The notes beneath the pieces are model-generated. The model ran no database searches. It saw only the letters and a list, made by a program, of their open reading frames with translations, and was not told where the DNA came from. This document shows positions 1 to 11,495 of a stretch of 64,000 bases of DNA, piece after piece; within the stretch, counting starts at the first letter, position 1, and each line of letters begins with the position of its first letter. Origin of the DNA: Maratus speciosus (lineage: Eukaryota; Arthropoda; Arachnida; Araneae; Salticidae); assembly GCA_963932465.1 (NCBI GenBank), contig CAWVRF010001073.1, forward strand, positions 93,001-157,000, in the 5' to 3' direction. The position numbers and the translations under genes are program-made.

Positions 1-783
1 AATATTTAACTTTATTAACGCTTCCAGAAAAGCATTTATATATTTAACTATATAATACTACATTTTTCTCGGTAGTGTGACATATTTTATAACTAAGATC
101 AACAATATTTTTATGAGAATCTATTTTGCTTAATACTTTATATACAATAACATATAAATATCTTCGTACTTTTACACTTTTTTTTCATACCGCCTTTCTA
201 AATCCCCGAAATCATCGAATATATGAACCAAAATATTCTACTCAACGGTAGTGCTAATTGAATATAATTCATTATTTTAACATATTCTATCTACGCTGGA
301 AGTTTTTCATGACATTGCATGAGTTAGCTTTCTTTTAGAGCTTTTGTTCAAAAAATCTTTTGTAATTCCCAATATAAGTACAGCTGCTTTTCAAATTCAT
401 GAAAAAGTAATCAAGAGATACTTCCATAATTAAAAGACAATTCAATGATTTTTTTCCGTTAATTATAAGGTCTTCTTATGTTTTAATAATATTCAAATAA
501 TAGCAGCAGGTTCTTCTGCTATAGTTAAACATATGGTTTTTAATCTCAGGTTTATATTAAAAAAATAATATTAAAGATGAAGATAAATGTGTGTCATTAA
601 GGAATTATTCAAAAGGGGAAAAAAGCAAAAATTCTTTTAAAACTCTTCAATGAGTTCTTCTAAAGTTTTCATAGAAGTATTTAATTAAAATTTTAGCGTA
701 ACTAAAAGCTTATTGACGCTTAAAGATTCGATAAACGAATTAATTTAGCCATTAATACAAGTCCAATATGTGAGTTTAAAGTA
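1..783. other. AT-rich DNA, nothing recognised
   Basis: No coding signal, terminal repeat or RNA gene is visible in this leading stretch. It is ordinary AT-rich sequence with short homopolymer runs. Confidence 0.6.
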
Positions 784-785
784 TA

Positions 786-1655
786 TACACTGGTTATCAA
801 AAATTAAGGAAAAGTCACCAAATGGTAATTTTCAAATACGCGAACACTCAAAAGGAAGTAATATAATTCGAGTAATTACTATCTCTACAACACAGCTAGT
901 CCATATAACATCCCATTCATGTCACACATGGTCACAAGTGTCACAGTCACTATATGAAGCAAAAAAATAGGAAATTCCATACATCTCATTATGAGTCTCA
1001 AATGATCACTATATGTGACTCCACTGAGACGTCACTGTGACTGCTGCTTTGTGACGAGTCACCATGTGACTTTATTATGTAGTTACATTGTGACTCTCAT
1101 GTGACTGTCATTTGGGAGCTCAATTTCAAAGTCATCGTGAACGCTGCAATGTGATAAGTTACCAAATAATGTCACATTAAAGTCACATAATGCCTTTCAG
1201 GTGACAGAGAGACTACTGTGAAGTCACTATTGTGCTCTTTTGGAAAAAGTCTCCATGTGACTATAATATGATATTACTTGGTGACTTTGGTGAATGCAAC
1301 GTTCATGATGACTATGAAATTGAGTCTAAAAATTACAGTCACATCAGAGTCACAGTTTAACTACATTGTGAAGTCACCTGGTGACTCTTCACAAAGCAGC
1401 AGTCACATTGACTTCTCAGTGGAGTCACATATAATGATCATTTGAGACTCAAAATGAGATGTATGGAATTTCCTATTTTTTGCTTCACCGTAGTGACTGT
1501 GACACTTGTGACCATCTGTGACATGAATCAGATGTTATATGGGCTAGCTGTGTTGTAGAGATAGTAATTACTCGAATTATATTATTTCCCTTTGAGTAGT
1601 CGCGTAATTGAAAATTAGCATTTTGTGACTTTTCCTTAATTTTTGATAACCAGTG
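786..1655. mobile_element. Foldback TA-flanked element packed with GTGAC/GTCAC
   Basis: The two ends are inverted copies of each other for roughly 290-300 bp (about 786-1075 and 1370-1655). Both start CACTGGTTATCAAAAATT reading inward, and both are flanked by TA (784-785 and 1656-1657). A TA target duplication points to the Tc1/mariner superfamily. There is no transposase; the short open frames within the arms are the same sequence read on opposite strands. I count about 30 GTGAC or GTCAC pentamers in 870 bp, against fewer than two expected by chance. Non-autonomous element; boundaries are firm, superfamily is inference. Confidence 0.85.
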
Positions 1656-1657
1656 TA

Positions 1658-2036
1658 TTTTACATGATAAAAGATGAAATCTCATTAAGAGCATTTAATA
1701 TTTAATCCATATAAATTAATTCCATTATGTGGTGTTTATTTGTGAAGATAACAAAACTTAATGGTGAATTACATTGTGAAAAAAAATAAGAATCACATAT
1801 ATAAGAATTGTTTAGGAGATAAAAAGTCAATTGGGTTTGCAAAGTAAACCGTAAAATGATCCCAAAATTAAAAAAAAAATGTTTTTATTTTTCCTTTGAT
1901 GGTCTGTTAGTCTAGTTTAAATGAATCTATATTTTAGAGCAACGTTGAATCAACGGTACTTGAATTGTGTATATTTTGACCAATATTAGCAACTATCTGA
2001 CCCGCTCGACGTTGACCGGGACCTGTTATAATAACC
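1658..2036. other. AT-rich spacer, nothing recognised
   Basis: Lies between two MITEs. No gene, RNA or further terminal repeat is visible. Confidence 0.55.
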
Positions 2037-2040
2037 TTAA

Positions 2041-2260
2041 CCCGGGAGAACTCGCTGCATGAGAATTTCTCTCACAGTCGTACTTTTTTAAGACTCTTAT
2101 TTAAATCATTTTTCATTTTAATTAAAATTTCAAAATGTTTTTCAATTATTTTATCTATTTTGGGAGTAAAAGTACTAAGCAAACCAAAAACAGTTGATAT
2201 TATATGAATGTAAAGTAAAAGAAAAGCAATTGGGCATTCTCACTAGTGAGTTCTCACGGG
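2041..2260. mobile_element. TTAA MITE (piggyBac-like), 220 bp
   Basis: The left end CCCGGGAGAACTCGCTGC and the right end (reverse complement CCCGTGAGAACTCACTAG) form an imperfect terminal inverted repeat. TTAA lies immediately outside both ends (2037-2040 and 2261-2264). TTAA duplication with CCC-starting termini is the pattern of piggyBac-type elements. It is too short to code. Confidence 0.75.
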
Positions 2261-2264
2261 TTAA

Positions 2265-2761
2265 AAAAACTCAAGTCTGTATGATTTTATATCTTTTAAA
2301 AATCTTTTAAATGAACCTAGTTTCAGGGGCCCCATTGGCTTCCACAGTGTTCAGTGAGATTCCAACAAACATCTTTCCGAATGAAGCTGGATCCTGGGTC
2401 CCCACTACCTAAAGCAGCATTCACCGGAAGTAATCCGCCCGTGCTGGAGACAACCAAAAAACATTTTGAGTTACCCAAATCTCATAGCAATCAAGTCCAT
2501 AGAACTGAAAAAAGAATGCACTATTAATGTTTGAAAATGTTGGTAACTAAACTCTAAGATAAAATTTTGTATTAGAGAAAGTCGCCGAATTGTCATCTAA
2601 GTAGAATGAACAAAGTCGCAATTAAATTAGGCCCTTAGAAGACGAGGAAAGAATCCTCGCCCAAGCGGTGGAAGGTACTTCCTCCTTTAAATTTAACAAA
2701 TTACTTTTAACATTAACACGATATTTAATAAACGGGTGAAATCCCTAGTCTAAAGTTACAT
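2265..2761. other. Spacer with a GC-rich patch, identity unknown
   Basis: Around 2320-2470 the base composition is clearly richer in G and C than the surroundings, with no open frame of note and no terminal repeat. It may be an edge of the old repeat block that continues after 3.0 kb. Confidence 0.4.
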
Positions 2762-2765
2762 TTAA

Positions 2766-2994
2766 CACGTTCACGCTGGCGCGGTGGGTCACACTCGACT
2801 GTCGCAGAGTTGCCAAGACTCCGGCTTTTTGGATACCAGTATTTTAATACAGAAAATGTTGTTTTATTTAATTAGAACAATTGGGCGATTTAAAGGAAAA
2901 AAAAGTCTCTAAAATAACAGTGGTGTGCAAAAAGCCGCAGACTTGACAATTCTGAGACAGTCGAGGTGTAACCCACCGCGCCGGCGTGAACGTG
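2766..2994. mobile_element. TTAA MITE (piggyBac-like), 229 bp
   Basis: The outer ~75-90 bp at each end are inverted copies, starting CACGTTCACGCTGGCGCGG on the left and, in reverse complement, CACGTTCACGCCGGCGCGG on the right. TTAA flanks both sides (2762-2765 and 2995-2998). The TIRs are much more GC-rich than the host DNA. There is no coding capacity. The sequence differs from the MITE at 2041-2260, so this is a separate family using the same target. Confidence 0.85.
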
Positions 2995-3039
2995 TTAAAG
3001 TAACATGATTTTTAAATTACGGCTGTAGTGTGTAAACGT

Positions 3040-4450
3040 AATTTTTTTCAGAAAAAGGAGATTAATGTTCGAAAAGGTTGTAGCTGAGGTAAAAAGAAGG
3101 ACCTGGTACTGGGGGCCAGGATATTAACTGGAATATAGTTGGTAGTTTTAAATTAGCTGGGGGACGCTAAATCAATATTACAGAAAATTGTAATAAAATC
3201 GTTCTCGTAAAATCCGATCGTTCTTCAAGAAGCTGCAACAAATACCGCAGGAACGAGATTAATATTCAAAATTGGTGGTACCTGAAATCTGAGAAATATT
3301 TTTGTCGTTCGTGTAGTAGCTGGAGGACCCAAGAAATTCTTAGAAAAAAAAGCAAGTGAATGGGACCTTTTATAAGGGAGTTATAACAAAGGACTCAAAG
3401 GGGAAACTGATAGTTAAGATTAAGGTCCTAACATGAAAACATGTTAAATGATCTTAATTCTTAGCGCATTAGTGCTTCAATTAGTCAAAATTAAGCCTAT
3501 GTATGAATTAATCTTTAGAATGAAATTTCAAAGAAATGCGCAAAAATGGAGGAAAATGCTTAGAACAGGGTTCTAGGGTCCCAGTAAAAATATAAGTGTG
3601 TAGGGCCGGGGAGAGGAACCTAAAACTCAACTTTAAAATTTTGTATTAAGAAAGCGAGAAAATTAGGAGATGAAGAATTCATGCTGCACAAAAAGTTTAA
3701 GTGCCCCGTATCGGGTCCTGTGTGATTCTAGTGCGTCACAGGATTTTAACTATAATCTTGAAACGGGAGAATAACTAAATGGAAAATGGATTCAAAAAAT
3801 GAAGATTGGATTAAGAGGGGCAATTTATTAGCAATTTATAGTTCAAAAACTTCAAGGGGGCCGGCACCGGCACCATGGTGCCAGGAAATTATCTGGCATG
3901 TAGTTGGGTATTAAGATATCCCTTAGTAGTTTTTAAATAATTGGCAAGCGCTAGAAAAATGTTAAAAGAAAATTGCATGCAATTCTGATTTTTTTAAAGT
4001 TGCACCAAGGGCCCCAAGAAGGCTATTAATATTCAAAATTGGTGGAAGATGAAGTCTGAAATATTTTTTTCTCGTTCAAGTAGTAGCTGGGGGACCTAAG
4101 ATGTTCTGAAGCTAATGATCAAAAATCTTATGACCCTGGACCCTTTGGGCCCATTTCAGGGCCCCTTGAAGTTTTTGTGCAAATAAATTGTAAAAAAAAT
4201 GCTTTCTTTTAATCCGATCTTCATTTTCGGGATCATTTTTCTATTTAGTTATTTCCACTTTTCTACGTTATATATAAGACATTGGGTCCTACTAGGGAAC
4301 GGTAACTTTTGGTGCGCCAAGCATTTTTCACCCCATAATTTTTTCAACTTCTCAGTGCATTATTTTAAAGTTGTGTCTTGGACTCTTCTTTCTATACCAA
4401 ACACCCAAATATTTTTATTGGGGCCCTAGAGCCCCTTTGTAAACATTTAC
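3040..4450. repeat. Old GC-spiked repeat block with direct repeats
   Basis: The clearest internal direct repeat pairs 3258-3340 with 4025-4108; both contain ATTAATATTCAAAATTGGTG followed by a GTAGTAGCTGG motif. A weaker third match begins near 3062. The block has scattered GGGGCC/GGCCCC patches unlike its surroundings. Open frames such as 4199-4429 look accidental. Probably a decayed multi-copy element; I cannot name the family. Confidence 0.5.
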
Positions 4451-6929
4451 CCAATCTTTTGTGCATTTCTTTAAAATATTATTATAACGAATAATTTATA
4501 TATTATACTTAATTTTGATTAATTGAAGATCTAAAGCGCAAAGTACCAATACATTTTAACACGTTTTCACGTTAAGGCACTGTTTTTCAACTGTCAGTTG
4601 ACCCTTTTGGGCCCCCTATTATAGCTTCCTTAAATAGGGTCCGATTCATTAGCTTTTTTCATCACTAGCTTCTTCGCGTAGAAACGTCGCGTGCAACGAA
4701 AAGATCTCATGTAGAAGTATACTAAGGTAGTAGAAAAAAAACTTTTTGAGTTACTCTATGTACTGTTGTAATTATTTTTGCTGTAGGGCTATTATTTTTT
4801 TGTAATAAATTTTTGAAGTTGTACGGAAACTTTTGGGACTTCCTGTCTAACGGTTGCACTACCGTTGAAGACCATCCTAGAAGGACTATCGTGTACATTT
4901 ATACATTCACACCATGCAAAACAGAAACTTTCAATCAAGCAGAAACGTGGATAATACTAAAAGCAATACAACACGAGACTAACATAACAGATAAAAACAC
5001 TTCCTTAACCTGCCTCAAACTCAAACTGTGTCGAATAGGCACACAGTACTTCAGTGATTCCAATTAATATCATGTCGCAACACCATCCTCAGCAGCACGA
5101 AACTGGTCATTATAAATTTTATGTGCATACAAAATTATACTGTGCCTTTTTTCTGTGGCACTTTACATTTCACCGAACATCTTTAACTTTTCTGTAGGGC
5201 AAGTCGAAATTCATCTCTATGGCATAAGAACTATACATCCCCATGCGGATTGAACTGCATTCTTTCCTTTCTTTTAGAACCAAAGAACCCTTCGCCACAA
5301 AACACAAGCTGTAGAACTTTAAGCAATGCGCACTAAAAAGGAACTTCCACTGTTAAAAGTGTTGTTAAGGGATATCTCAAACTCCCTTCGCTAATGTTAA
5401 ATCTATAAAAGTGGAATGCACTCTTATTTTTCAAATATCGTCTGAAAAAATAATATTTTTTACTATACTTTTATGTGTACTAATTTTTATAACATTATTC
5501 CGTATCTTGAGTGTAACGTGAATTTTTTTGTTTGGTTATGATCTTGTTATTTCGAAAACTCGCTATCTCGAAATTATTTTAGTGTCCCTTCAACTTCGAG
5601 ATATCGAGAGTATACCGTATTATAAACAACTATCGTTAGAACTGTATACATTACCGTACAATTCGATCGATGGAATATGTATTTAATCCAATTTTAAACT
5701 ATTTTCAAACAATTTTTCAAACAATTCTATTGAAAACTAAAATAAAAATGGAAATGTGACAAAGTAAAAAGGACAAATATTTCGGCAATATAATCAAGTA
5801 TTAGTAACGCAAAGATTACGCCTCCAGTTTCAAACAGGAAGATCAAGCGTTCGAATCTTACTGATTCCATTTACTTTTTTTTTGTTGTTGTTTCAGTTTT
5901 AAGTCACAAACAACAGTGTTTGGAAAGTCGACTGGATTTTCTCGATTTTTCTTCCATGTGGATGATGTACTTATATAATTGAACTGTTCGGGAGAACAAG
6001 GTACAAAAGCTACAATTTCATAAAAATCTAGTAATCTTCATAAGAACATGGTCTCTAGCCACTCAGTAAATAATACTGAAACACAACGAGAGATTGCGGC
6101 ATTATGCCTCAAAGTGGCTATTCCCCAAATGAAATATTTAGTTTATTTTAAGTCAATAAAGTCACACGCTACACAAAATATACAATGGTAGAAAAGCAAC
6201 AGATATCGTGAAATAAGAAGAGTGTTTAAAAAAGCATTGAAAGTGAAAATGACTTTAATTCAGATGATTGCTGAAAAGGCAGAGATTATTTTCCAGCAGA
6301 TTATAGTTCTTTCATAAGAAAATGATGTATTCATAAGTAATTAACACTTAGGCTTATAACCTTTCTGTATTTTTAGTGTGGCATGAGACACTTATTATAC
6401 ATAATACAATAATTTTCATATTTCAGCATTCTTTTTTTTTATTTCGGACACCTATACACACATTCAAATAATGAAGTAACATGTCAACATTTGTTTAACA
6501 TAAATATGTCAAAATTGGCGTTTCGATTATAAAAAATCATTAAATTCTCATTGTGAGGTATGCCCTTTTTAAATTTAAAAATGTAGTTGAAAATTTGTAT
6601 TGATTCCCATTGTGGCATGTGTCCTTTTTACTTACAAAATTGCACATTTTCAGGAAAGTTAGTATTGCAAAAAGGTAAAATGTATTAAGCAGGTATTCAA
6701 AAAGGAAAACGCAACAATTTAACAGGAGAGAACAATGTTACAATCCATTGTATCTTTGTAGATAGTGATAAGCCTTAGATATAAAACATACGCGTACAAA
6801 ATCATACTAGTTGTCTATTAGAATGCGTATAAGTAGGCGTGTATTTGTTTGTATATCAACGCGAATAAGCAATGCCACATACCAATATGCTGAGTAACTA
6901 AACGATATGTTAATTATATCTACAGTACA
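4451..6929. other. AT-rich DNA, nothing securely recognised
   Basis: A TTAACACG terminus at 4556-4567 recalls the MITE at 2766-2994, but no partner end is nearby. The 84-codon frame at 4813-5067 shows no recognisable domain. I see no gene here. Confidence 0.5.
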
Positions 6930-7170
6930 AAAAAATGTAGATTAATCTAGTAAAATATAAAATAACCACAATTCATCATATACAATAACATCTTCCGTGT
7001 TACTCACGAATCCGAAATAGATTCCTTATCTAAAGAAACCTCAAAAAATCAACACATTTATGAGATTCAATGAAGAATTTATAAAAATAATGTTTCTTTT
7101 GCGAAAACACTTCCAAGTACTTTTTAAAAGTTTTATTATCACGGAATGTTCGTTTTTAGGATGGTATCAT
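6930..7170. repeat. Dispersed repeat, copy 1 (mate near 21.2-21.4 kb)
   Basis: About 6980-7160 aligns by eye, with substitutions and small indels, to 21241-21443 in the same orientation. Shared features in order are an ATACAATAAC start, a GTTAC-CA-GA-TCCGAAA stretch, GAAACC..AACA, and CACTTCCAAGTA / GTTTCCAAGTAG. No coding signal; family unknown. Confidence 0.5.
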
Positions 7171-7665
7171 TTCACAATTAAACAATTTTAGGTGCTTAAG
7201 TAAATTTATAGATGAAAGAGTAAATAAATTCTATAAATTTGATGCTATTTTAATGGCGGTATTTTATCATTTTTGGATCTAAAACAAGTTTATTTAATAA
7301 TGATATGTCTATTGCGAATTTATAGTATCCAAAATACCTATATTTCGGGTTGAAAAATTAATTGATACGCAACAAAAACTACTCGTAAACGTTACCGAAA
7401 TCAGAATTAGCAAAATAAATCTTAATTCAATAATGCTTTTGTTAAATAACGAAAATATATTAGTTTCTGATGATAAGAAACGCTTTTCGGAATTCTGGAT
7501 AACTCGGAATAGATTTTTGTATATTTTCATTTGGGGTTGTATGATATTTTGCTAGGTTAAGAAATCTTCGTCTTTTTTTTTTTTGCAGCGTAAATAAGTG
7601 AAAAAAATTGAAAAGACATTAAATTACATGACAAAAGGAAATCGTAACTGTATTCAAGGTGTTAA

Positions 7666-8381
7666 GGGGGTCCGGGATAATATCCGATACGAAAATCTCC
7701 AAATTTTTCAAAAAACGTCTATTGCATTAAAAATTTCTCTGTGTTTTTCTGCTTAAAATGACGTTTAAATCATGTTTCTATCTTAATTAGAACAGGAAAT
7801 ATTAAATTTTTCGTTTCATTTGTTATCAAAATCTAGCTTTCAAACAATGGTTGTCATGAAAACGATTTCTTGTGAAAATGCGTTTTTCTTCATGATAGTT
7901 TTTTCACCATTTCTTGTATTTAAATCGTTATAAGTCAAGGGCCGTTAAAGATAAATGGTTCATACTTGGAACCTATCTTTTTTAATTGTTTTACTTTAAT
8001 TATGATTCAGCAAATTAGAAAAAAATATTTACTTTGAAAATATGATTTTTTTTTTAAGTTACACCTTTTTTTTTACCTTTTTACTGTAAATATTTTTTAT
8101 TTTTTAAAAAATTAGTATTTAAAAAAATGCTGAATCTAAATTAAAACTTATGTATTTCTGTTTATTTAAATGAAAAAAATTGAAATTCTACCAATAATAT
8201 TCCGAGTTATAACGATTTTGAATTACGCCACTTTTCTAATGAATTTTAAATAAAAAAAAATATATATATGAGTAGTTGTATCATGTGATTTTGTTTACAA
8301 ATAGCATGGTTAACCAAAACAAAAAATTCAAAATTTTAACTCAATAAATAAAAATTATTTTAAATCGTGTCCTGGACTCCC
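7666..8381. mobile_element. TTAA element with GGGG termini, 716 bp
   Basis: The left end GGGGGTCCGGGA and the right end (reverse complement GGGAGTCCAGGA) form a short TIR. TTAA flanks both sides (7662-7665, 8382-8385). The ends resemble those of the 752-bp elements at 31155 and 57172, though the interiors differ. TTAA with G-starting termini fits Kolobok-like better than piggyBac-like DNA transposons; that assignment is inference. No transposase frame. Confidence 0.65.
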
Positions 8382-8461
8382 TTAATTTACTTGGTTGTAA
8401 AACTTACTGAAATTCCTCGTGCTCCTCACTCTTCTCACAGGAATTGGAATAGTTAGAAGTG

Positions 8462-9190
8462 AATGCATTTTCTTTCTTGCACATAACTTTTATTAAGATT
8501 CAGTGGTGTCTAGATGCTGTCTAATAGCGGCGAATGAATATACCTCGTAGCATTAAACAGAATTACGTTCCGAATATTTTGCTGTCAATGCTTTAAAAGA
8601 TTAATTAATCACATTTTCTAATAAAGTGCATAACATTGAAGGTAATAGATAATAGCATTTACTAAAAGCAATTCTTATTCTATTCGACATATTCTCCTTC
8701 AACAGCAGTTTTATTTATTTTTCTATTTATTTCTATATATGCGTGTGTTCAACGAAGTTAATTTAATACTTCGTTTTATTTTCTGGTCGCATTTCTCACT
8801 TCCATTTAGCTGTATTAAAAATACCTTTCTTCAGAAGCCTAAGCTATTTCAGCGTTGTTTGGGATAATTTGTTTTTGTGGTTTTAAGAGTATAATTGAAC
8901 TATTTGCAGTCACTTAATTGTTATTACTCTTTTTTACTTTAGAGGAATATTAAACATAAATGAACAGTTTTCTTTCACGAAATTTTTATTAAGATTTATT
9001 AGTGGCTAGGTTTACTTCATAGCGATAAAAATTATAGCTATTTTGTAAGATTAAAAACAATAAACTTCAAAATATTTTGCTGTTAATTCATTAAAACTGT
9101 ATATTTGAATTAATGTAATTGATATTAAAGAAAATTTCTAATGAAAAGCAAATAATTTCAAAGAGTAATGTTTCTTTGACATATTATGGA
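8462..9190. repeat. Diverged tandem duplication, period ~500 bp
   Basis: Segment 8462-8700 matches 8958-9190: both run from a TTTTATTAAGATT motif through AATATTTTGCTGT to TTCGACATATT / TTTGACATATT. The copies are substantially diverged. Nothing coding. Confidence 0.5.
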
Positions 9191-9243
9191 ATGGTTCTTT
9201 GACATATTATTATTTTTATCATTTCCCAACATATTTGATAAGT

Positions 9244-9275
9244 GTATATCAATGTCTGTCTGTCTGTCTGTGCTA
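9244..9275. repeat. GTCT-rich microsatellite
   Basis: A short run of GTCTGTCTGTCTGTC-type repeat within otherwise unremarkable DNA. Confidence 0.7.
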
Positions 9276-9511
9276 TAACTAACGTTAATGCTGTAAGTGA
9301 TATGTTATTCAGGCCTGTTCGTTATTGAGAAGAAAAAGGCGTAGCCTTTATACTTCGCTTACGGGTGCGCGTCCTAGATCGGTTACATTACAGTCTATAA
9401 GAAAAAATAGTTTGCAGTGTATTTATAATATCTAGAGCTACGTACCTGATACTTCCGAGTGGCGGACATTTCTATTTAACAGATAAGTTTTCAATACCCA
9501 AGGCATATATA

Positions 9512-10795
9512 CAGGGTGGTTATAATTAAAGTTCCACTTTGGAATGACCATAAAATGAAAACTACTAGACCACATGCTATCAAATTTGGTAATAGCTTAA
9601 AGGAGGTCATGGGAAATTATTTCTTGCCAAAAACGAAAAAAAAAAATACAAATGCTCACACCAAAGGGGGGGGGGAATGTCGCAGTATGCAGTATTGTTA
9701 CACGAAAAAAGGGTTGGAATCTAACTTAAATCTTTGTTACACGTGTTTAAAATTTTTTGTACTCTTAAGAAGCTATAACATGAACAAAATTTTCATATAA
9801 AGGCGTGAAAGGTGACAAAAGTCGAGTGCATCATCCGTGTAATAAAATCCGTTCGTGCTTTTAAAAGTTTAAGCCACAAATTAGCGATTACAAAATTTGA
9901 GATCGCAAATCACTCGCCATTTTTGAAGTCTGAATTCGGCCTCAAGACACGAAGATATCGGTTTTAAATGTTTTTAATAGTTTCTAAAATCAAAATGTTT
10001 GTGGGATTATGCAAAACCGCAATGGCTTTTTATTCGCTTACGTCAGGAAAAAAAATTTGATACATGCAAATGCGCTTTACATGCCATTTGATTTGTCAGA
10101 TAAAAGTGAGCCTTTTTGTCAGAGTTCTCATTGTTACGAATCGAAAATGTCTCTAACAATGCAAGACCGTACTTTTCTGGTTGAGTGTTATTATGAATGC
10201 GATAGCAATGAACGGCGTGGTTTGATAAGGTATCGTTCGGTTACAGGAATACGCCGAGGGCTAATGACACCGCAGGGTTAGAGGAAAATGATGGCAAAAT
10301 TTGAAGACACAGGTGTGTTATTTGTTGCACCTGGGAGGGGAAGAAAACATATTTTCTGTGAAAATCAGGGAGGTTGTTGCATTAGCAGTGGTGAAAGCAA
10401 CAATGGAAAGCACATATGGTATGTGTTCTGAACGTGCTATAGTACGTTGAATGAACGTTCCGTGGAGTACGGTATACAAAATTGTCCGTAAATTGCTGCA
10501 GCTCTATCCATACAAGATCACATTGTTACATATGTCACACAGTTATTTAAGCAACATTTCGCGAATGAACGGATTATAGGCCGAAACATCCCCACTTCTT
10601 GGCCACCCCGTTCACCAAACGTCAACGCCTGTGACTTTTGACCTAGTGGTTATCTCAAAAGCACAGTTTATGATGATAATCTAATCAATTTGGGAGAATT
10701 GAAAGATTAGATAGGTAGTAATACGATAGTAAGATATATCACTTGTTTCACAAAATGGTTGGCGCCACATTGAACATGCTTTGTAACAATTTTAA
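9512..10795 (+). mobile_element. Decayed mariner-like element
   Basis: The left terminus CAGGGTGGTTATAATTAAAG follows a TA (9510-9511) and is of the kind seen on arthropod mariner-like elements. Transposase remnants lie downstream at 10147-10790. I could not find a matching right terminal repeat, so the right boundary is set by the last recognisable coding sequence. The frame at 9516-9800 lies in the element's 5' non-coding part and looks accidental. Confidence 0.6.
10147..10790 (+). pseudogene. Mariner-like transposase remnant, HTH plus C-terminus
   Basis: Three pieces survive. The N-terminal piece (10147-10281) begins MSLTMQDRTFLVECYYEC, the signature of the arthropod transposase-associated HTH domain (DUF4817-type), and ends in a stop. 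After a frameshift, about 10360-10515 encodes a second HTH-like stretch containing WSTVYKIVRKLLQLYPYK, with an internal stop. The third piece, from about 10536, contains SWPPRSPNVNACDF and then GYLKSTVYDDNLINLGELK, matching the usual end of mariner catalytic domains. The segment that should carry the first catalytic Asp residues is absent, so it is internally deleted as well as broken. It cannot make an active transposase. Confidence 0.7.
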
Positions 10796-10820
10796 ATTTC
10801 GATTTTTATAAGAAGCTATT

Positions 10821-11345
10821 CTTATAGAGCAGTTATATTTTAAAAGTAACCGCCATGACGAATTTCAAGATTCTAGTACCTTCAGTATCACAAAAATTGT
10901 AGGTTTAGAATTTTATTTTCTCTGGCCCTCTTTTAAATTTATATTGATTTTTAAAACTGTTCTACACATGTATTTGCATCTTAAAAATAGAAGCCTTCTG
11001 AAACTTAATGTTTCTACTCCTAATAATTCCATATAAATAGTAATTTAGAGCGTTTTTCGCGCATTTCACCATTTTAAGTTTCAATTTTTATTTTAACTGT
11101 TCTATGAACATTTTATCTTAAATTAACAGCCATGTCAAATTTCTAGTTTCTGTCAATAACATTACATAGAAATCATAATTTAGACTATTTCCGCCCATTC
11201 ACCGACAATTTGTTTCAAATGATTCGTAGCGAACATTTATGTTTTAAAACTAACTACAGTGCCATATTTCAAGTCTCTACATCCTCCATTCAGTGCCACA
11301 GAAATCGCAATTTTAGAAAAAATTTCGCTTTTGTGGCCCTTGCGC
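10821..11345. repeat. Four diverged ~130-140-bp tandem units
   Basis: Units start near 10821, 10955, 11095 and 11219. Each has a ...TTAAA..TAAC..GCCATG/TGCCAT..AATTTC core, then a CACAGAAAT-like tract and AATTTTAG. The array runs into a tail with ACAAACAAACAAACG and TATAATATTAATATGAG (to about 11495), a motif common at the ends of arthropod dispersed repeats. Possibly the 3' part of a retroelement. Confidence 0.5.
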
Positions 11346-11495
11346 ATTGTGGTACCGAAATTTAAATATAGCATATGTTGGAGCAGCGACTGTCACCATC
11401 AATTTTTCCCTTTTACTTTGAAATCGGTCCGATAGTTAAAGAGATTACCCCGTACAAACAAACAAACGTTACTTTTTTATAATATTAATATGAGT

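Noticed and set aside
4813..5067. 84-codon open frame as a gene
   Set aside because: No domain, no compositional sign of coding, and a setting of decayed repeats. Likely chance.
5800..5875. Possible tRNA or SINE with a GTTCGAATC box
   Set aside because: A B-box-like GCGTTCGAATCT is present, but I could not build acceptor, D and T stems, so no RNA gene is supported.
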